A stretch of 17,025 nt of DNA from Actinomycetota bacterium (GTDB lineage Bacteria; Actinomycetota; Acidimicrobiia; Acidimicrobiales; RAAP-2), in assembly GCA_009701115.1 (NCBI GenBank), contig WLKR01000006.1, forward strand, positions 1 to 17,025, in the 5' to 3' direction. A program made the position numbers and the translations under genes. Of the stretch, positions 7,961 to 14,885 are shown one piece after another. The notes below the pieces were generated by a model. The model saw nothing but the letters and a program-made list of their open reading frames with translations, had not been told where the DNA came from and did no database searches. Every line of letters begins with the position of its first letter. The stretch's first letter is position 1.

Positions 7961-7966
7961 GAAGGC

Positions 7967-7972
7967 AGACTA
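7967..7972 (-). promoter_or_regulatory. Candidate leaderless -10 box (TAGTCT)
   Basis: On the minus strand TAGTCT is followed by six bases and then GTG 7960. No Shine-Dalgarno sequence is present. The box lies 31 bases from the divergent -10 box of the leuA leader (8004-8009), so the two promoters share one short control region. Confidence 0.4.
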
Positions 7973-8003
7973 GTCCGCCCTTTCATTTTTTGCGCCGGCG
8001 AGA

Positions 8004-8009
8004 TACAAT
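8004..8009 (+). promoter_or_regulatory. -10 box (TACAAT) of the leuA leader transcript
   Basis: TACAAT differs from the TATAAT consensus at one position. It ends seven bases before ATG 8017, the start of the leader peptide, so the transcript would begin at or near that ATG. An in-frame ATG at 8008 overlaps the box and would not be transcribed. No clear -35 box is seen. Confidence 0.65.
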
Positions 8010-8016
8010 GAAATCA

Positions 8017-8055
8017 ATGCAACAAGCTACGTTTTCCGGACTTCTTCTTCGATAG
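8017..8055 (+). CDS. leuA leader peptide (MQQATFSGLLLR)
   Basis: A 12-codon reading frame, MQQATFSGLLLR, with three consecutive CTT leucine codons at 8041-8049 followed by one Arg codon and TAG. It sits immediately before a hairpin and an intrinsic terminator upstream of leuA. A run of codons for the end product of the operon, placed just before competing hairpins, is the hallmark of ribosome-mediated attenuation. The -10 box seven bases upstream predicts leaderless translation starting at 8017. The peptide itself is not expected to have a function; ribosome position on the Leu codons is the signal. Confidence 0.8.
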   Translation: MQQATFSGLLLR

Positions 8056-8101
8056 GCGGGCGCGACAACGCGCTCGCCGAAACCTCCCGCCCAGCGGGAG
8101 G
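8055..8101 (+). promoter_or_regulatory. Transcription attenuator region of leuA (competing hairpins)
   Basis: Segment A (8055-8064) pairs with segment B (8069-8078) in a ten-pair hairpin with an ACAA loop and one G-U pair. Segment C (8083-8091) pairs with D (8094-8101) to form the terminator. The first six bases of A, GGCGGG, are also complementary to CCCGCC (8086-8091) inside C, so A can pair with either B or C, and A-C pairing would block the terminator. A ribosome resting at the leader stop codon (8053-8055) would cover the start of A; one stalled on the Leu codons would leave most of it free. Actinobacterial leuA genes are known to be preceded by a conserved structured LEU element; this may be a version of it. 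The exact switch is inferred. Confidence 0.7.
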
Positions 8102-8110
8102 TTTTTCGTT
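8081..8110 (+). terminator. Intrinsic terminator of the leuA attenuator
   Basis: CCTCCCGC (8083-8090) and GCGGGAGG (8094-8101) form an eight-pair GC-rich stem with a CCA loop, extended by AA/TT, and are followed by a T-rich tail (8102-8110). It lies 26 bases after the leader stop and 35 bases before the leuA start, so it would terminate leuA transcription rather than end an upstream gene. Confidence 0.88.
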
Positions 8111-8144
8111 TTAGGAGTTCGGGAGCAGGATTAGAGAAGACACC

Positions 8145-9824
8145 ATGGCGCCCCACCCCCAGCAGTCCAGCCCAATGGCATTCCACAAATATCGCTCCTT
8201 CGTACCCGTAGACCTGCCCGATCGCACGTGGCCTAATCGCCGACTCGAGCGGGCCCCGCTCTGGTGCAGTGTCGACCTCCGCGATGGCAACCAGGCGTTG
8301 ATTGACCCCATGGACCCCGAACGCAAGTTGGCCATGTTTAAGCAGTTAGTCGCCATGGGCTTTAAAGAGATTGAAGTGGGCTTCCCATCAGCCTCACAGC
8401 CCGATTTTGATTTCGTTCGCCACATCATCGAAGAAGATCTCATTCCGCATGACGTAACCATCCAGGTTCTGACGCAGTGCCGGGAAGATTTGATCCGCCG
8501 CACGTATGAATCAATCCACGGGGCCCACAACGCCATCGTGCACTTCTATAACTCCACGTCGATTCTGCAGCGTCGGGTCGTCTTTGGTCTCGACAAAGAG
8601 GGCATCACCAAAATTGCCGTTGAAGCGGCTCACCTCTGTCGTTCCCTGGAGTCAACGTCGCCAACGACTGCGTTTCGTTACGAATACTCGCCCGAATCCT
8701 TCACCGGCACCGAGCTCGAGTACGCGGTCGAGATTTGCAACGCCGTTATTGATGCCATTCAGCCCTCTAAGGAGTGGCCGCTCATCTTGAACCTTCCCGC
8801 GACCGTCGAGATGTACACACCCAACCTCTACGCCGACGCCATTGAGTGGTTCTTGCGCCACATCAACCAACGCGAGAGCGTCGTGCTTTCACTACACCCT
8901 CACAACGACCGCGGCACGGCCGTGGCCGCAGCCGAACTCGGCGTGCTCGCCGGTGCCGACCGCGTCGAAGGAACCCTCTTCGGCAATGGTGAGCGGACCG
9001 GCAATGTCGACGTCGTCACGCTGGCGATGAATCTTTTCGCGCAAGGCGTTGACCCCGAGCTCGACATTCGCGACATCGATAAGGTTCGCCACGTGGCGGA
9101 GTACGCCAACCGTCTACCGATTCACCCTCGACACCCCTACGTCGGCGAGCTCGTCTACACGGCGTTCTCCGGCTCACACCAAGACGCCATCAAGAAGGGC
9201 ATGACGGCTATTGGCGAAGAGTATGACGTTTGGGAAGTTCCCTACCTGCCCATCGACCCAAAGCACACGGGGCGTTCCTACGAGGCGATTATTCGTGTCA
9301 ACAGCCAGTCGGGCAAGGGCGGCGTGGCCTACATCCTCGATACCGAATTCGGACTCGATCTGCCTCGGGCGATGCAGGTGGAGTTTTCGAAGCACGTGCA
9401 AGAGGCCGTTGAGGTGAGTGGGACTGAGATTTCTTCCGCCGGGATCATGGAAATCTTCACCGAGACCTATCTCAGCGAAGAGGGTTCGCTGCGCCTGCTT
9501 TCTTGTGAGGTTCACACCGGGAATAACAAGACGCGACTCTCCGCGCAGATCTTGGTCAATGGCGAGCACCGGACAATCTCGGGCGAAGGTAACGGTCCGA
9601 TCGACGCCATGATGTCGGCCCTGCGCAACGAGATTGGTGTGGAGTTCTCAATCCGCGACTACAGCGAGCACGCCTTGACGAGTGGTTCGGAAGCGTCGGC
9701 CGTGGCCTACGTGGAGGCGGAATCAGAGTCGGGCGAGACGTGGTGGGGCGTGGGCATCAACCCCTCAATCCTCGACGCCTCACTGGAGGCAGTCGTGTCA
9801 GCCGCCAACCGTCGTCACCTCTAA
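8145..9824 (+). CDS. leuA: 2-isopropylmalate synthase
   Basis: Condenses acetyl-CoA with 2-ketoisovalerate to 2-isopropylmalate, the first committed step of leucine synthesis. The 559-residue protein is the long actinobacterial form. Catalytic TIM barrel (about 35-320): WCSVDLRDGNQALIDPMD (40-57) with R46 and D47, GFPSASQPDFDF (79-90), the metal-binding HPHND (251-255) and FGNGERTGNVD (279-289). After the linker come SGKGGVAYILDTEFG (389-403) and a C-terminal regulatory domain (about 425-559) with SGEGNGPIDA, which in relatives binds leucine for feedback inhibition. ATG 8145 is chosen because GAGAAG lies just before it; ATG 8175 has no ribosome-binding site. The gene is controlled in addition by the upstream attenuator. 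It probably ends its transcript; the PQ-loop gene has its own -10 box. Confidence 0.96.
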   Translation: MAPHPQQSSPMAFHKYRSFVPVDLPDRTWPNRRLERAPLWCSVDLRDGNQALIDPMDPERKLAMFKQLVAMGFKEIEVGFPSASQPDFDFVRHIIEEDLIPHDVTIQVLTQCREDLIRRTYESIHGAHNAIVHFYNSTSILQRRVVFGLDKEGITKIAVEAAHLCRSLESTSPTTAFRYEYSPESFTGTELEYAVEICNAVIDAIQPSKEWPLILNLPATVEMYTPNLYADAIEWFLRHINQRESVVLSLHPHNDRGTAVAAAELGVLAGADRVEGTLFGNGERTGNVDVVTLAMNLFAQGVDPELDIRDIDKVRHVAEYANRLPIHPRHPYVGELVYTAFSGSHQDAIKKGMTAIGEEYDVWEVPYLPIDPKHTGRSYEAIIRVNSQSGKGGVAYILDTEFGLDLPRAMQVEFSKHVQEAVEVSGTEISSAGIMEIFTETYLSEEGSLRLLSCEVHTGNNKTRLSAQILVNGEHRTISGEGNGPIDAMMSALRNEIGVEFSIRDYSEHALTSGSEASAVAYVEAESESGETWWGVGINPSILDASLEAVVSAANRRHL

Positions 9825-9860
9825 TCGCGACGGTACCTGTTAGATGGTGTGTGGCACAAC

Positions 9861-9866
9861 TAATCT
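9861..9866 (+). promoter_or_regulatory. Candidate leaderless -10 box (TAATCT)
   Basis: TAATCT ends six bases before ATG 9873, without a Shine-Dalgarno sequence in between. The same hexamer at the same distance occurs before the gene at 15856. Confidence 0.45.
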
Positions 9867-9872
9867 GACGCG

Positions 9873-10499
9873 ATGAGTTCCCACACCCTGTTTCTAACGA
9901 TTGGGTGGGTAGCAACCGCGATGGGCTGGTTCCTCACGGGCGTGCAATTGCGTCGGGCGTGGGTCGTTTCGACCGACGGCATCGCTCTGGCCACTTGGTC
10001 GACCTTTCTTTTCGCCACAATTTTCTGGATTTGGTACGGAGTATCCCTGGGCGATCCCGTAGTCCTCTGGAGCAGTCTCGTCATCTTCCCGATTCAACTG
10101 GCCGTGATTGCGCGTATTGAGCGCAAGGGCGAGATGAAGACGATCTTGTCGTCCGCGGCCTTTGTCTTTGTGACCTGCGGCATTCCGACCCTCGTCTGGG
10201 GGTGGCCCGGCGGCTGTTATGGCGCCGGCGTCCTCATGATGCTGAATCGCTGGCCCCAGATTCGCACCCTGATCAAGTCGGCGGATGTTGATGGCGTGTC
10301 GGTGGCCTCGTGGTCTATGGGCTTGGTCTCGTTGTTCCTCTGGGCCGTCTACTACTCAGAGAACAATCAGTGGGCACCACTCCTGTCCTGCGTGGCCGCT
10401 GCCCTTGGAAACCTCGTCATCGTGATACTTGCTTCATGGCGACACCAGCAACGACGCCAAGTTCGTCAAGCAGAATCAGTAGGGCCACTCGCCAGTTGA
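9873..10499 (+). CDS. Tandem PQ-loop (SWEET-like) membrane protein
   Basis: A 208-residue integral membrane protein with about six or seven helices arranged as two related halves. Repeat 1: GVQLRRAWVVSTDGIALATW (23-42) followed by a helix at 44-58. Repeat 2: NRWPQIRTLIKSADVDGVSV (125-144), then SWSMGLVSLFLWAVYY (146-161). Only the second has the canonical PQ pair (128-129); the first has VQ. Both share the S-x-DG(V/I) segment after the helix, which marks an internal duplication. Single-repeat proteins of this type in bacteria are SemiSWEET sugar transporters of about 90 residues; double-repeat forms include SWEET and lysosomal amino-acid exporters. The substrate here is unknown. Its 3' end overlaps the 3' end of the convergent methyltransferase gene by 24 bases. 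Confidence 0.8.
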   Translation: MSSHTLFLTIGWVATAMGWFLTGVQLRRAWVVSTDGIALATWSTFLFATIFWIWYGVSLGDPVVLWSSLVIFPIQLAVIARIERKGEMKTILSSAAFVFVTCGIPTLVWGWPGGCYGAGVLMMLNRWPQIRTLIKSADVDGVSVASWSMGLVSLFLWAVYYSENNQWAPLLSCVAAALGNLVIVILASWRHQQRRQVRQAESVGPLAS

Positions 10500-11213
10500 G
10501 CCCAACGCCTTGGCGACGGGCTTCAGCTTGAGGGCCAAGAGAACTTTGTAAACGAGGTTCAGGGCAAAGTAGGGGAGTTGGGCCAGCTGGCGCGCCAGTG
10601 AACCACAACGAGCCGCCAAGGTGTTAGGCCCCCGTCGGAACTGGGCCATGGACTGACTGCGTCCTTCGTAAATCCACTGGGACGAGAAGAACGTCAAGAC
10701 GACGAGCGCCAGCGTCACGCCGATTGAAGAAAATGAGTCGTGCACCAAGAGACGGCCACCGTCTTTGACGCGGGCACCCCACTGACGGATGTCTTGCGAG
10801 GCGGGCTTGAATCGGTGGGCTCCATCGACGTAGAGGAGATCGAGTTGGCTAGTGACGTCGTTAGTGGCGTCATTGGCGTACTTGCGCAAGTAGGTGACAC
10901 GGTCTCGCACGCCAGCGTTGGTGAGGTTGGCGAGGAAAATCTGATGGTCACTTTCGGCTTCCTCGGCGAAGCCGTCCAGCTCTTGAGGACCACGGTCGTT
11001 ACCGCCGTGAGGGTCAATCGCGTACAGGGTGACGCCCGCGGCTGCCGAACTGGCCAGGACGCACATGGAGCGACCTTGGAACGATCCGATTTCGACCACG
11101 GTGCTGCCCGCACTCAATTCACCGGCGCGATCCCACAGGCGTTGCGCCTGGTCTCGGGTCATCCAGCCGTTGACGTTTGCTAGCGAGGTAAATACAGAGT
11201 TGAAATCAGCCAT
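10476..11213 (-). CDS. Class I SAM-dependent methyltransferase (Methyltransf_24-like)
   Basis: A 245-residue protein. Seen: motif I VVEIGSFQGRSMCVLA (39-54), the acidic LYAIDPHGG (63-71), LDLLYVDGAHRFKPASQDIR (124-143) and GGRLLVHDSFSS (152-163). The DGAH/HD pair is typical of the family annotated as Methyltransf_24 and often near sugar or cell-surface genes, where metal-dependent O-methyl transfer is suspected; substrate unknown. The C-terminal part (about 205-235) is unusually hydrophobic and basic and might contact the membrane. The start is ATG 11213 with AGAGGA at 6-8 bases, inside the space after leuD; the gap to the leuD stop is 12 bases, so it is almost certainly the last gene of the greA-leuC-leuD operon. 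Its end overlaps the convergent PQ-loop gene by 24 bases. Confidence 0.85.
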   Translation of the reverse strand: MADFNSVFTSLANVNGWMTRDQAQRLWDRAGELSAGSTVVEIGSFQGRSMCVLASSAAAGVTLYAIDPHGGNDRGPQELDGFAEEAESDHQIFLANLTNAGVRDRVTYLRKYANDATNDVTSQLDLLYVDGAHRFKPASQDIRQWGARVKDGGRLLVHDSFSSIGVTLALVVLTFFSSQWIYEGRSQSMAQFRRGPNTLAARCGSLARQLAQLPYFALNLVYKVLLALKLKPVAKALGSTGEWPY

Positions 11214-11225
11214 GAGCGTCCTCTC

Positions 11226-11855
11226 TTATTCGTTTGAGTGTACGACACGACCTTCGCCGTCGAAGACTCCTCGAAGCGACCCCGCTCGATGGGTCTCCTC
11301 AAAGGCCGAAATGTCCGTTTCCCGAAGGAGGGAGATGCCAATGTCGTCCCAACCATTGAGGAGTCGCTCGCGGGTGATGGGGTCGAGGGTGAACGGCTGG
11401 CGCCAGTTTTTCTCGGCAATTTCGACGGTCATATCCGCTACGTCAACGGTGATTTCGAGGTTGGGATCCGCCTTCACCAACTCCATGAGTTCACTCACGG
11501 CCTCTTGGGGCAGCTCAACAATGACGAGGCCCTGCTTGGAGGAGTTGTTCTTGAAGATGTCGCCGTACGACGATGCGATGATGGCCTCAAAGCCGTAGTC
11601 CATGAGGGCCCATACGGCATGCTCGCGGGATGATCCCGTACCAAAGCGCGGGCCGGCAATGAGAATGGAAGCTCCGACAAACTCTGGCTGATTTAAGACG
11701 AACGACTTCTCATCTCGCCACTGGCTGAAGAGTCCGCGACCAAAGCCGGTGCGCTCGACACGCTTCAACCAGTCCGAGGGAATGATCTGATCGGTATCGA
11801 CATCGGAACGCTCGAGGGGCACAGCACGACCCTGAATCACGTGGACGGCCTTCAT
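11226..11855 (-). CDS. leuD: 3-isopropylmalate dehydratase small subunit
   Basis: Together with LeuC it isomerises 2-isopropylmalate to 3-isopropylmalate. The 209-residue protein has the swivel-domain features: an N-terminal [15 protein letters not shown] (16-30), [10 protein letters not shown] (38-47), [18 protein letters not shown] (67-84) with the substrate-binding loop, and [14 protein letters not shown] (96-109). The ATG overlaps the leuC stop (ATGA), so the two subunits are translationally coupled and made in equal amounts. Length is normal (about 200). The methyltransferase follows 12 bases downstream. Confidence 0.96.
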   Translation of the reverse strand: MKAVHVIQGRAVPLERSDVDTDQIIPSDWLKRVERTGFGRGLFSQWRDEKSFVLNQPEFVGASILIAGPRFGTGSSREHAVWALMDYGFEAIIASSYGDIFKNNSSKQGLVIVELPQEAVSELMELVKADPNLEITVDVADMTVEIAEKNWRQPFTLDPITRERLLNGWDDIGISLLRETDISAFEETHRAGSLRGVFDGEGRVVHSNE

Positions 11856-13255
11856 GCGCCAACCTCGGGTGCGGCAAAGTGGCCCGCAATCGCCGTGGCG
11901 GCCGCTACGGCTGGTGAGACGAGGTGGGTTCGACCACCGCGTCCCTGGCGTCCTTCAAAGTTTCTGTTCGACGTGGAGGCGCTGCGCTGACCCGGAGTTA
12001 ACTGATCGGGGTTCATGCCGAGACACATGGAGCACCCCGGTTCGCGCCATTCGAAGCCGGCGTTTGTAAAGAGCTGGTCGAGCCCTTCGCTTTCGGCCTG
12101 CGTCTTAACTCGGTGAGAGCCGGGCACGACGAGAGCCCGAACATTGGCGGCCACCGTGCGACCTTGAATCACGGCCGCAGCGGCACGTAAGTCCTCGATG
12201 CGAGAGTTCGTACACGACCCAATAAAGACGACGTCGACGGGGATGGAGGTAACTGGCGTGCCGGCCGTCAGGCCCATGTACTCCAGCGCTCGCTCGGCCG
12301 CGTTGCGTTCGGCACTGTCGGTGAACTCCTCCGGGTCGGGAATCACTCCGTCGATGGCGACTACCTGTGATGGGTTGGTTCCCCACGTGATGGCGGGGGA
12401 GAGTTGGGTGCCGTCGATTTCGACGATTGCGTCAAAGCTCGCCCCGTCGTCTGAGACGAGCGTGCGCCAAGCAGCTGCCGTTGCTTCAAACTCTTCTCCG
12501 GAGGGTACGCCGGCCCGACCGCGCAAGTAGTCAATGGTCTTTTCGTCGACGGCCACGATGCCGGCGCGGGCGCCCGCTTCGATGCTCATATTGCAGAGCG
12601 TCATGCGACCTTCCATGCTGAGATCACTAATGGCTCGACCGCGATACTCCACGACGTAGCCCGCGCCACCACCAGTGCCGAGTCGATTGATAATCGAAAG
12701 GGCGATGTCCTTCGCGGTGACACCGAGGGGAACGGGTCCCGTGACGGTGACCGACATGGTCTTGGGCTTTTGTTGGGGCAAGGTCTGGGTGGCCAGCACG
12801 TGTTCCACTTCGCTGGTGCCAATGCCAAAGGCCAGGGCGCCGAGTGCCCCGTGGGTCGAAGTGTGTGAGTCGCCGCAGACAATGGTCATGCCGGGCTGAC
12901 TGACGCCGAGCTCGGGCCCGATGACGTGAACGATGCCCTGGTTCTCATGGCCCATCGGAAAGAGTGTGATACCGAACTCGTCACAGTTCGAGGAGAGCGC
13001 TTCGAGTTGCTTCTTGGAGATGGGGTCGGCAATGGGCGTGCCGGGAGGATCGGTGGGCACGTTGTGGTCGGCCGTAGCCAACGTGCGATCAGGTCGACGA
13101 ACCCGACGGTTGTTAATGCGCAGACCATCGAAGGCCTGGGGGCTTGTCACTTCGTGCACTAGGTGCAGGTCGATGTAGATGAGCGTGGGCTCACCCACAC
13201 CTTCGGTAACGATGTGGCGGTCCCAAATCTTTTCGAAGAGCGTCCGTGCGGCCAC
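11852..13255 (-). CDS. leuC: 3-isopropylmalate dehydratase large subunit
   Basis: Iron-sulfur (4Fe-4S) subunit of isopropylmalate isomerase, acting with LeuD. From GTG 13255 the protein has 467 residues, beginning [16 protein letters not shown]. Cluster ligands are C348 ([11 protein letters not shown]), C408 and C411 ([10 protein letters not shown]); E. coli LeuC (466 residues) has its three at almost the same positions, which supports this start. [19 protein letters not shown] and [12 protein letters not shown], both strongly conserved, are present. An in-frame GTG at 13282 would add nine residues and overlap greA by 25 bases; it lacks a ribosome-binding site and is less likely. The greA stop lies two bases before GTG 13255, and leuD overlaps the end, so greA, leuC and leuD are one transcript. 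Confidence 0.93.
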   Translation of the reverse strand: MAARTLFEKIWDRHIVTEGVGEPTLIYIDLHLVHEVTSPQAFDGLRINNRRVRRPDRTLATADHNVPTDPPGTPIADPISKKQLEALSSNCDEFGITLFPMGHENQGIVHVIGPELGVSQPGMTIVCGDSHTSTHGALGALAFGIGTSEVEHVLATQTLPQQKPKTMSVTVTGPVPLGVTAKDIALSIINRLGTGGGAGYVVEYRGRAISDLSMEGRMTLCNMSIEAGARAGIVAVDEKTIDYLRGRAGVPSGEEFEATAAAWRTLVSDDGASFDAIVEIDGTQLSPAITWGTNPSQVVAIDGVIPDPEEFTDSAERNAAERALEYMGLTAGTPVTSIPVDVVFIGSCTNSRIEDLRAAAAVIQGRTVAANVRALVVPGSHRVKTQAESEGLDQLFTNAGFEWREPGCSMCLGMNPDQLTPGQRSASTSNRNFEGRQGRGGRTHLVSPAVAAATAIAGHFAAPEVGA

Positions 13256-13257
13256 GT

Positions 13258-13737
13258 CTAACGGATTCCGATGATTCGGCACTTCAGTTGGTTGCCGTTG
13301 GGTGCGCTGTAGATCACGTCTTCGCCAAGCTTCTTGCCCAGGAGTGCTTCGCCTAGGGGTGAGGCGGGGGATGCTGTCAGCATGCCCTCGGGCTTCTCTT
13401 CGATCGAGCCAATGAAGAACTCTTGCGCTTCGTCGTCGGACTCGCCGTCGTAGGCCACGGCCACAATCGAGGCATGCCCCACTGCTTCGGCATTTTCGTC
13501 ACGTTCCACGAGTTCGTGATTGCGGATGATGTGCTCGATTTGGCGAATCCGAGACTCCATTTTGCCCTGCTCATCCTTGGCGGCGTGGTAGTCGCCGTTC
13601 TCCGAAAGGTCGCCCAACATGCGGGCCGCCTCGATGATGCGGGCAATTTCGACACGACCGACCGTGCTCAAGTGGTCGACTTCTTGTTGCAATTTATGCA
13701 ACGTGGCTTGGGTAATACGTTGGATTTGGCCAGACAC
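13258..13737 (-). CDS. greA: Transcription elongation factor GreA
   Basis: Rescues backtracked RNA polymerase by stimulating cleavage of the nascent transcript. From GTG 13737 it has 159 residues, the usual length (E. coli 158). The N-terminal coiled coil (about 8-75) carries the conserved tip [18 protein letters not shown] (41-58) with acidic D43 and E46 that hold the catalytic metal in the polymerase; the C-terminal FKBP-like domain (about 80-159) contains [17 protein letters not shown] (125-141). GTG 13737 is chosen because TGAGGT precedes it at six bases; the open frame continues upstream to 13881, but that part matches no GreA. It heads the greA-leuC-leuD-methyltransferase unit, an unusual place for a general transcription factor. 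Confidence 0.94.
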   Translation of the reverse strand: MSGQIQRITQATLHKLQQEVDHLSTVGRVEIARIIEAARMLGDLSENGDYHAAKDEQGKMESRIRQIEHIIRNHELVERDENAEAVGHASIVAVAYDGESDDEAQEFFIGSIEEKPEGMLTASPASPLGEALLGKKLGEDVIYSAPNGNQLKCRIIGIR

Positions 13738-13766
13738 AGCAGTCACCTCATAGCGGCTAGGGCTCA

Positions 13767-13796
13767 ATTCTACCGAAATGGGGGATTCCCGCTCAA
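13767..13796 (-). promoter_or_regulatory. Promoter of the greA-leuCD operon
   Basis: On the minus strand TTGAGC (13796-13791) and TAGAAT (13772-13767) are separated by 18 bases. This is the best -35/-10 pair in the window. The start would fall near 13760, leaving a 5' UTR of about 23 bases with the TGAGGT ribosome-binding site of greA. leuB diverges on the other side. Confidence 0.6.
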
Positions 13797-13862
13797 GGCT
13801 GGTTTGCCACGACTCCACCTGGTCGGCGAGACTAGAGGAAGTTAAAAGGCAAGGTACGCAAC

Positions 13863-14885
13863 ATGTCGCAGCACACAGCACATCGCATTGCCGTCATTGG
13901 TGGTGACGGGATCGGACCCGAAGTCACCGCGGCGGCCCTCGAAGTTGTGGCGGCGACTGGCGTAGCCCTTGAAACGACAGAGTTCGATCTCGGCGCCGCC
14001 CGCTACCTGCGCGATGGTTTTGTGCTGGATGATGCCACTCTGAGCGCACTCGGAAGCCACGACGCCATCTTGCTGGGCGCGATTGGTCCCGCCATTGGCG
14101 ACACGAGGATTCCCGGAGGGCTGCTGGAGCGGGGACTTCTGCTGCGCATCCGATTCGGCCTTGATCTCTATATCAACTACCGACCCTTCCGCGCCACGCC
14201 CGGTTCGCTGGCCGAAGGATGTGAGTTTGCGATTGTCCGTGAAAACACCGAAGGCCCCTACGCCGGTGAAGGTGGCGTCCTGCGCTACGGCACACCTCAG
14301 GAAATCGCTACGCAGGGTTCGGTCAACACTCGCTTTGGTGTGGAGCGTTGTATTCGCTACGCCTTTGAGCGCGCCATCACCTTGGCTCGCCCCAAAGTCA
14401 CGCTCGTTCATAAGACCAACGTCCTGACGTTTGCCGGCGACCTCTGGCGACGCGTGATGGCCGAAGTGGCCAGCGAGTACCCCACGGTGGAGGTTGACTA
14501 CCAGCACGTGGACGCCGCCTGCATCTATCTCGTGGAAGACCCCCAGCGCTACGGCATCTTGGTGACCGACAACCTCTTTGGTGACATCCTCTCCGACCTC
14601 GCGGGAGCCGTGACCGGTGGCATTGGCTACGCGGCCTCGGCCAACTTGAACCCACCACGGGTCAACGCTTCACTCTTGGAGCCCGTTCACGGTGCCGCCC
14701 ACGACATTGTGGGAACCAATCGAGCCAACCCTCTGGCCGCCATCGTCTCTTCGGTTCTCATGCTGGAGCACCTCGGTGAGATCGAGGCTGCACAACGCAT
14801 CCGCACCGCGGTGGCAGACTTTGACGGAGATACCGTCGCACTCGGAACAACGGGAATCACAAAAGAAATTCTTCGGAGGATTTAA
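13863..14885 (+). CDS. leuB: 3-isopropylmalate dehydrogenase
   Basis: NAD-dependent oxidative decarboxylation of 3-isopropylmalate to 2-ketoisocaproate. The 340-residue protein has IGGDGIGPEV (12-21), the substrate arginines R97, R107 and R126 (LRIRFG, NYRPF, VRENTEG), K184 (HKTNV), and metal ligands D217 (HVDAAC), D241 and D245 (NLFGDILSDLAG), plus EPVHGAAHDIVG (273-284) for NAD. It is the shorter actinobacterial form rather than the 360-residue enterobacterial one. ATG 13863 has AAGG at eight bases; no clear promoter was found in the 125 bases separating it from divergent greA. Its TAA stop directly abuts the ilvE ATG, so the two are co-translated. Confidence 0.95.
   Translation: MSQHTAHRIAVIGGDGIGPEVTAAALEVVAATGVALETTEFDLGAARYLRDGFVLDDATLSALGSHDAILLGAIGPAIGDTRIPGGLLERGLLLRIRFGLDLYINYRPFRATPGSLAEGCEFAIVRENTEGPYAGEGGVLRYGTPQEIATQGSVNTRFGVERCIRYAFERAITLARPKVTLVHKTNVLTFAGDLWRRVMAEVASEYPTVEVDYQHVDAACIYLVEDPQRYGILVTDNLFGDILSDLAGAVTGGIGYAASANLNPPRVNASLLEPVHGAAHDIVGTNRANPLAAIVSSVLMLEHLGEIEAAQRIRTAVADFDGDTVALGTTGITKEILRRI

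Noticed and set aside
8008..8016. Earlier in-frame ATG for the leuA leader peptide
   Set aside because: It overlaps the TACAAT -10 box and would lie upstream of the predicted transcript start.
13738..13881. N-terminal extension of greA
   Set aside because: GreA of normal length starts at GTG 13737 with a TGAGGT site; the extension has no family match and covers the promoter and the start of leuB.
13842..14507. 221-codon minus-strand frame opposite leuB
   Set aside because: Shadow of leuB; product is low-complexity and unlike any family. The same holds for 14670-15335 opposite leuB/ilvE.
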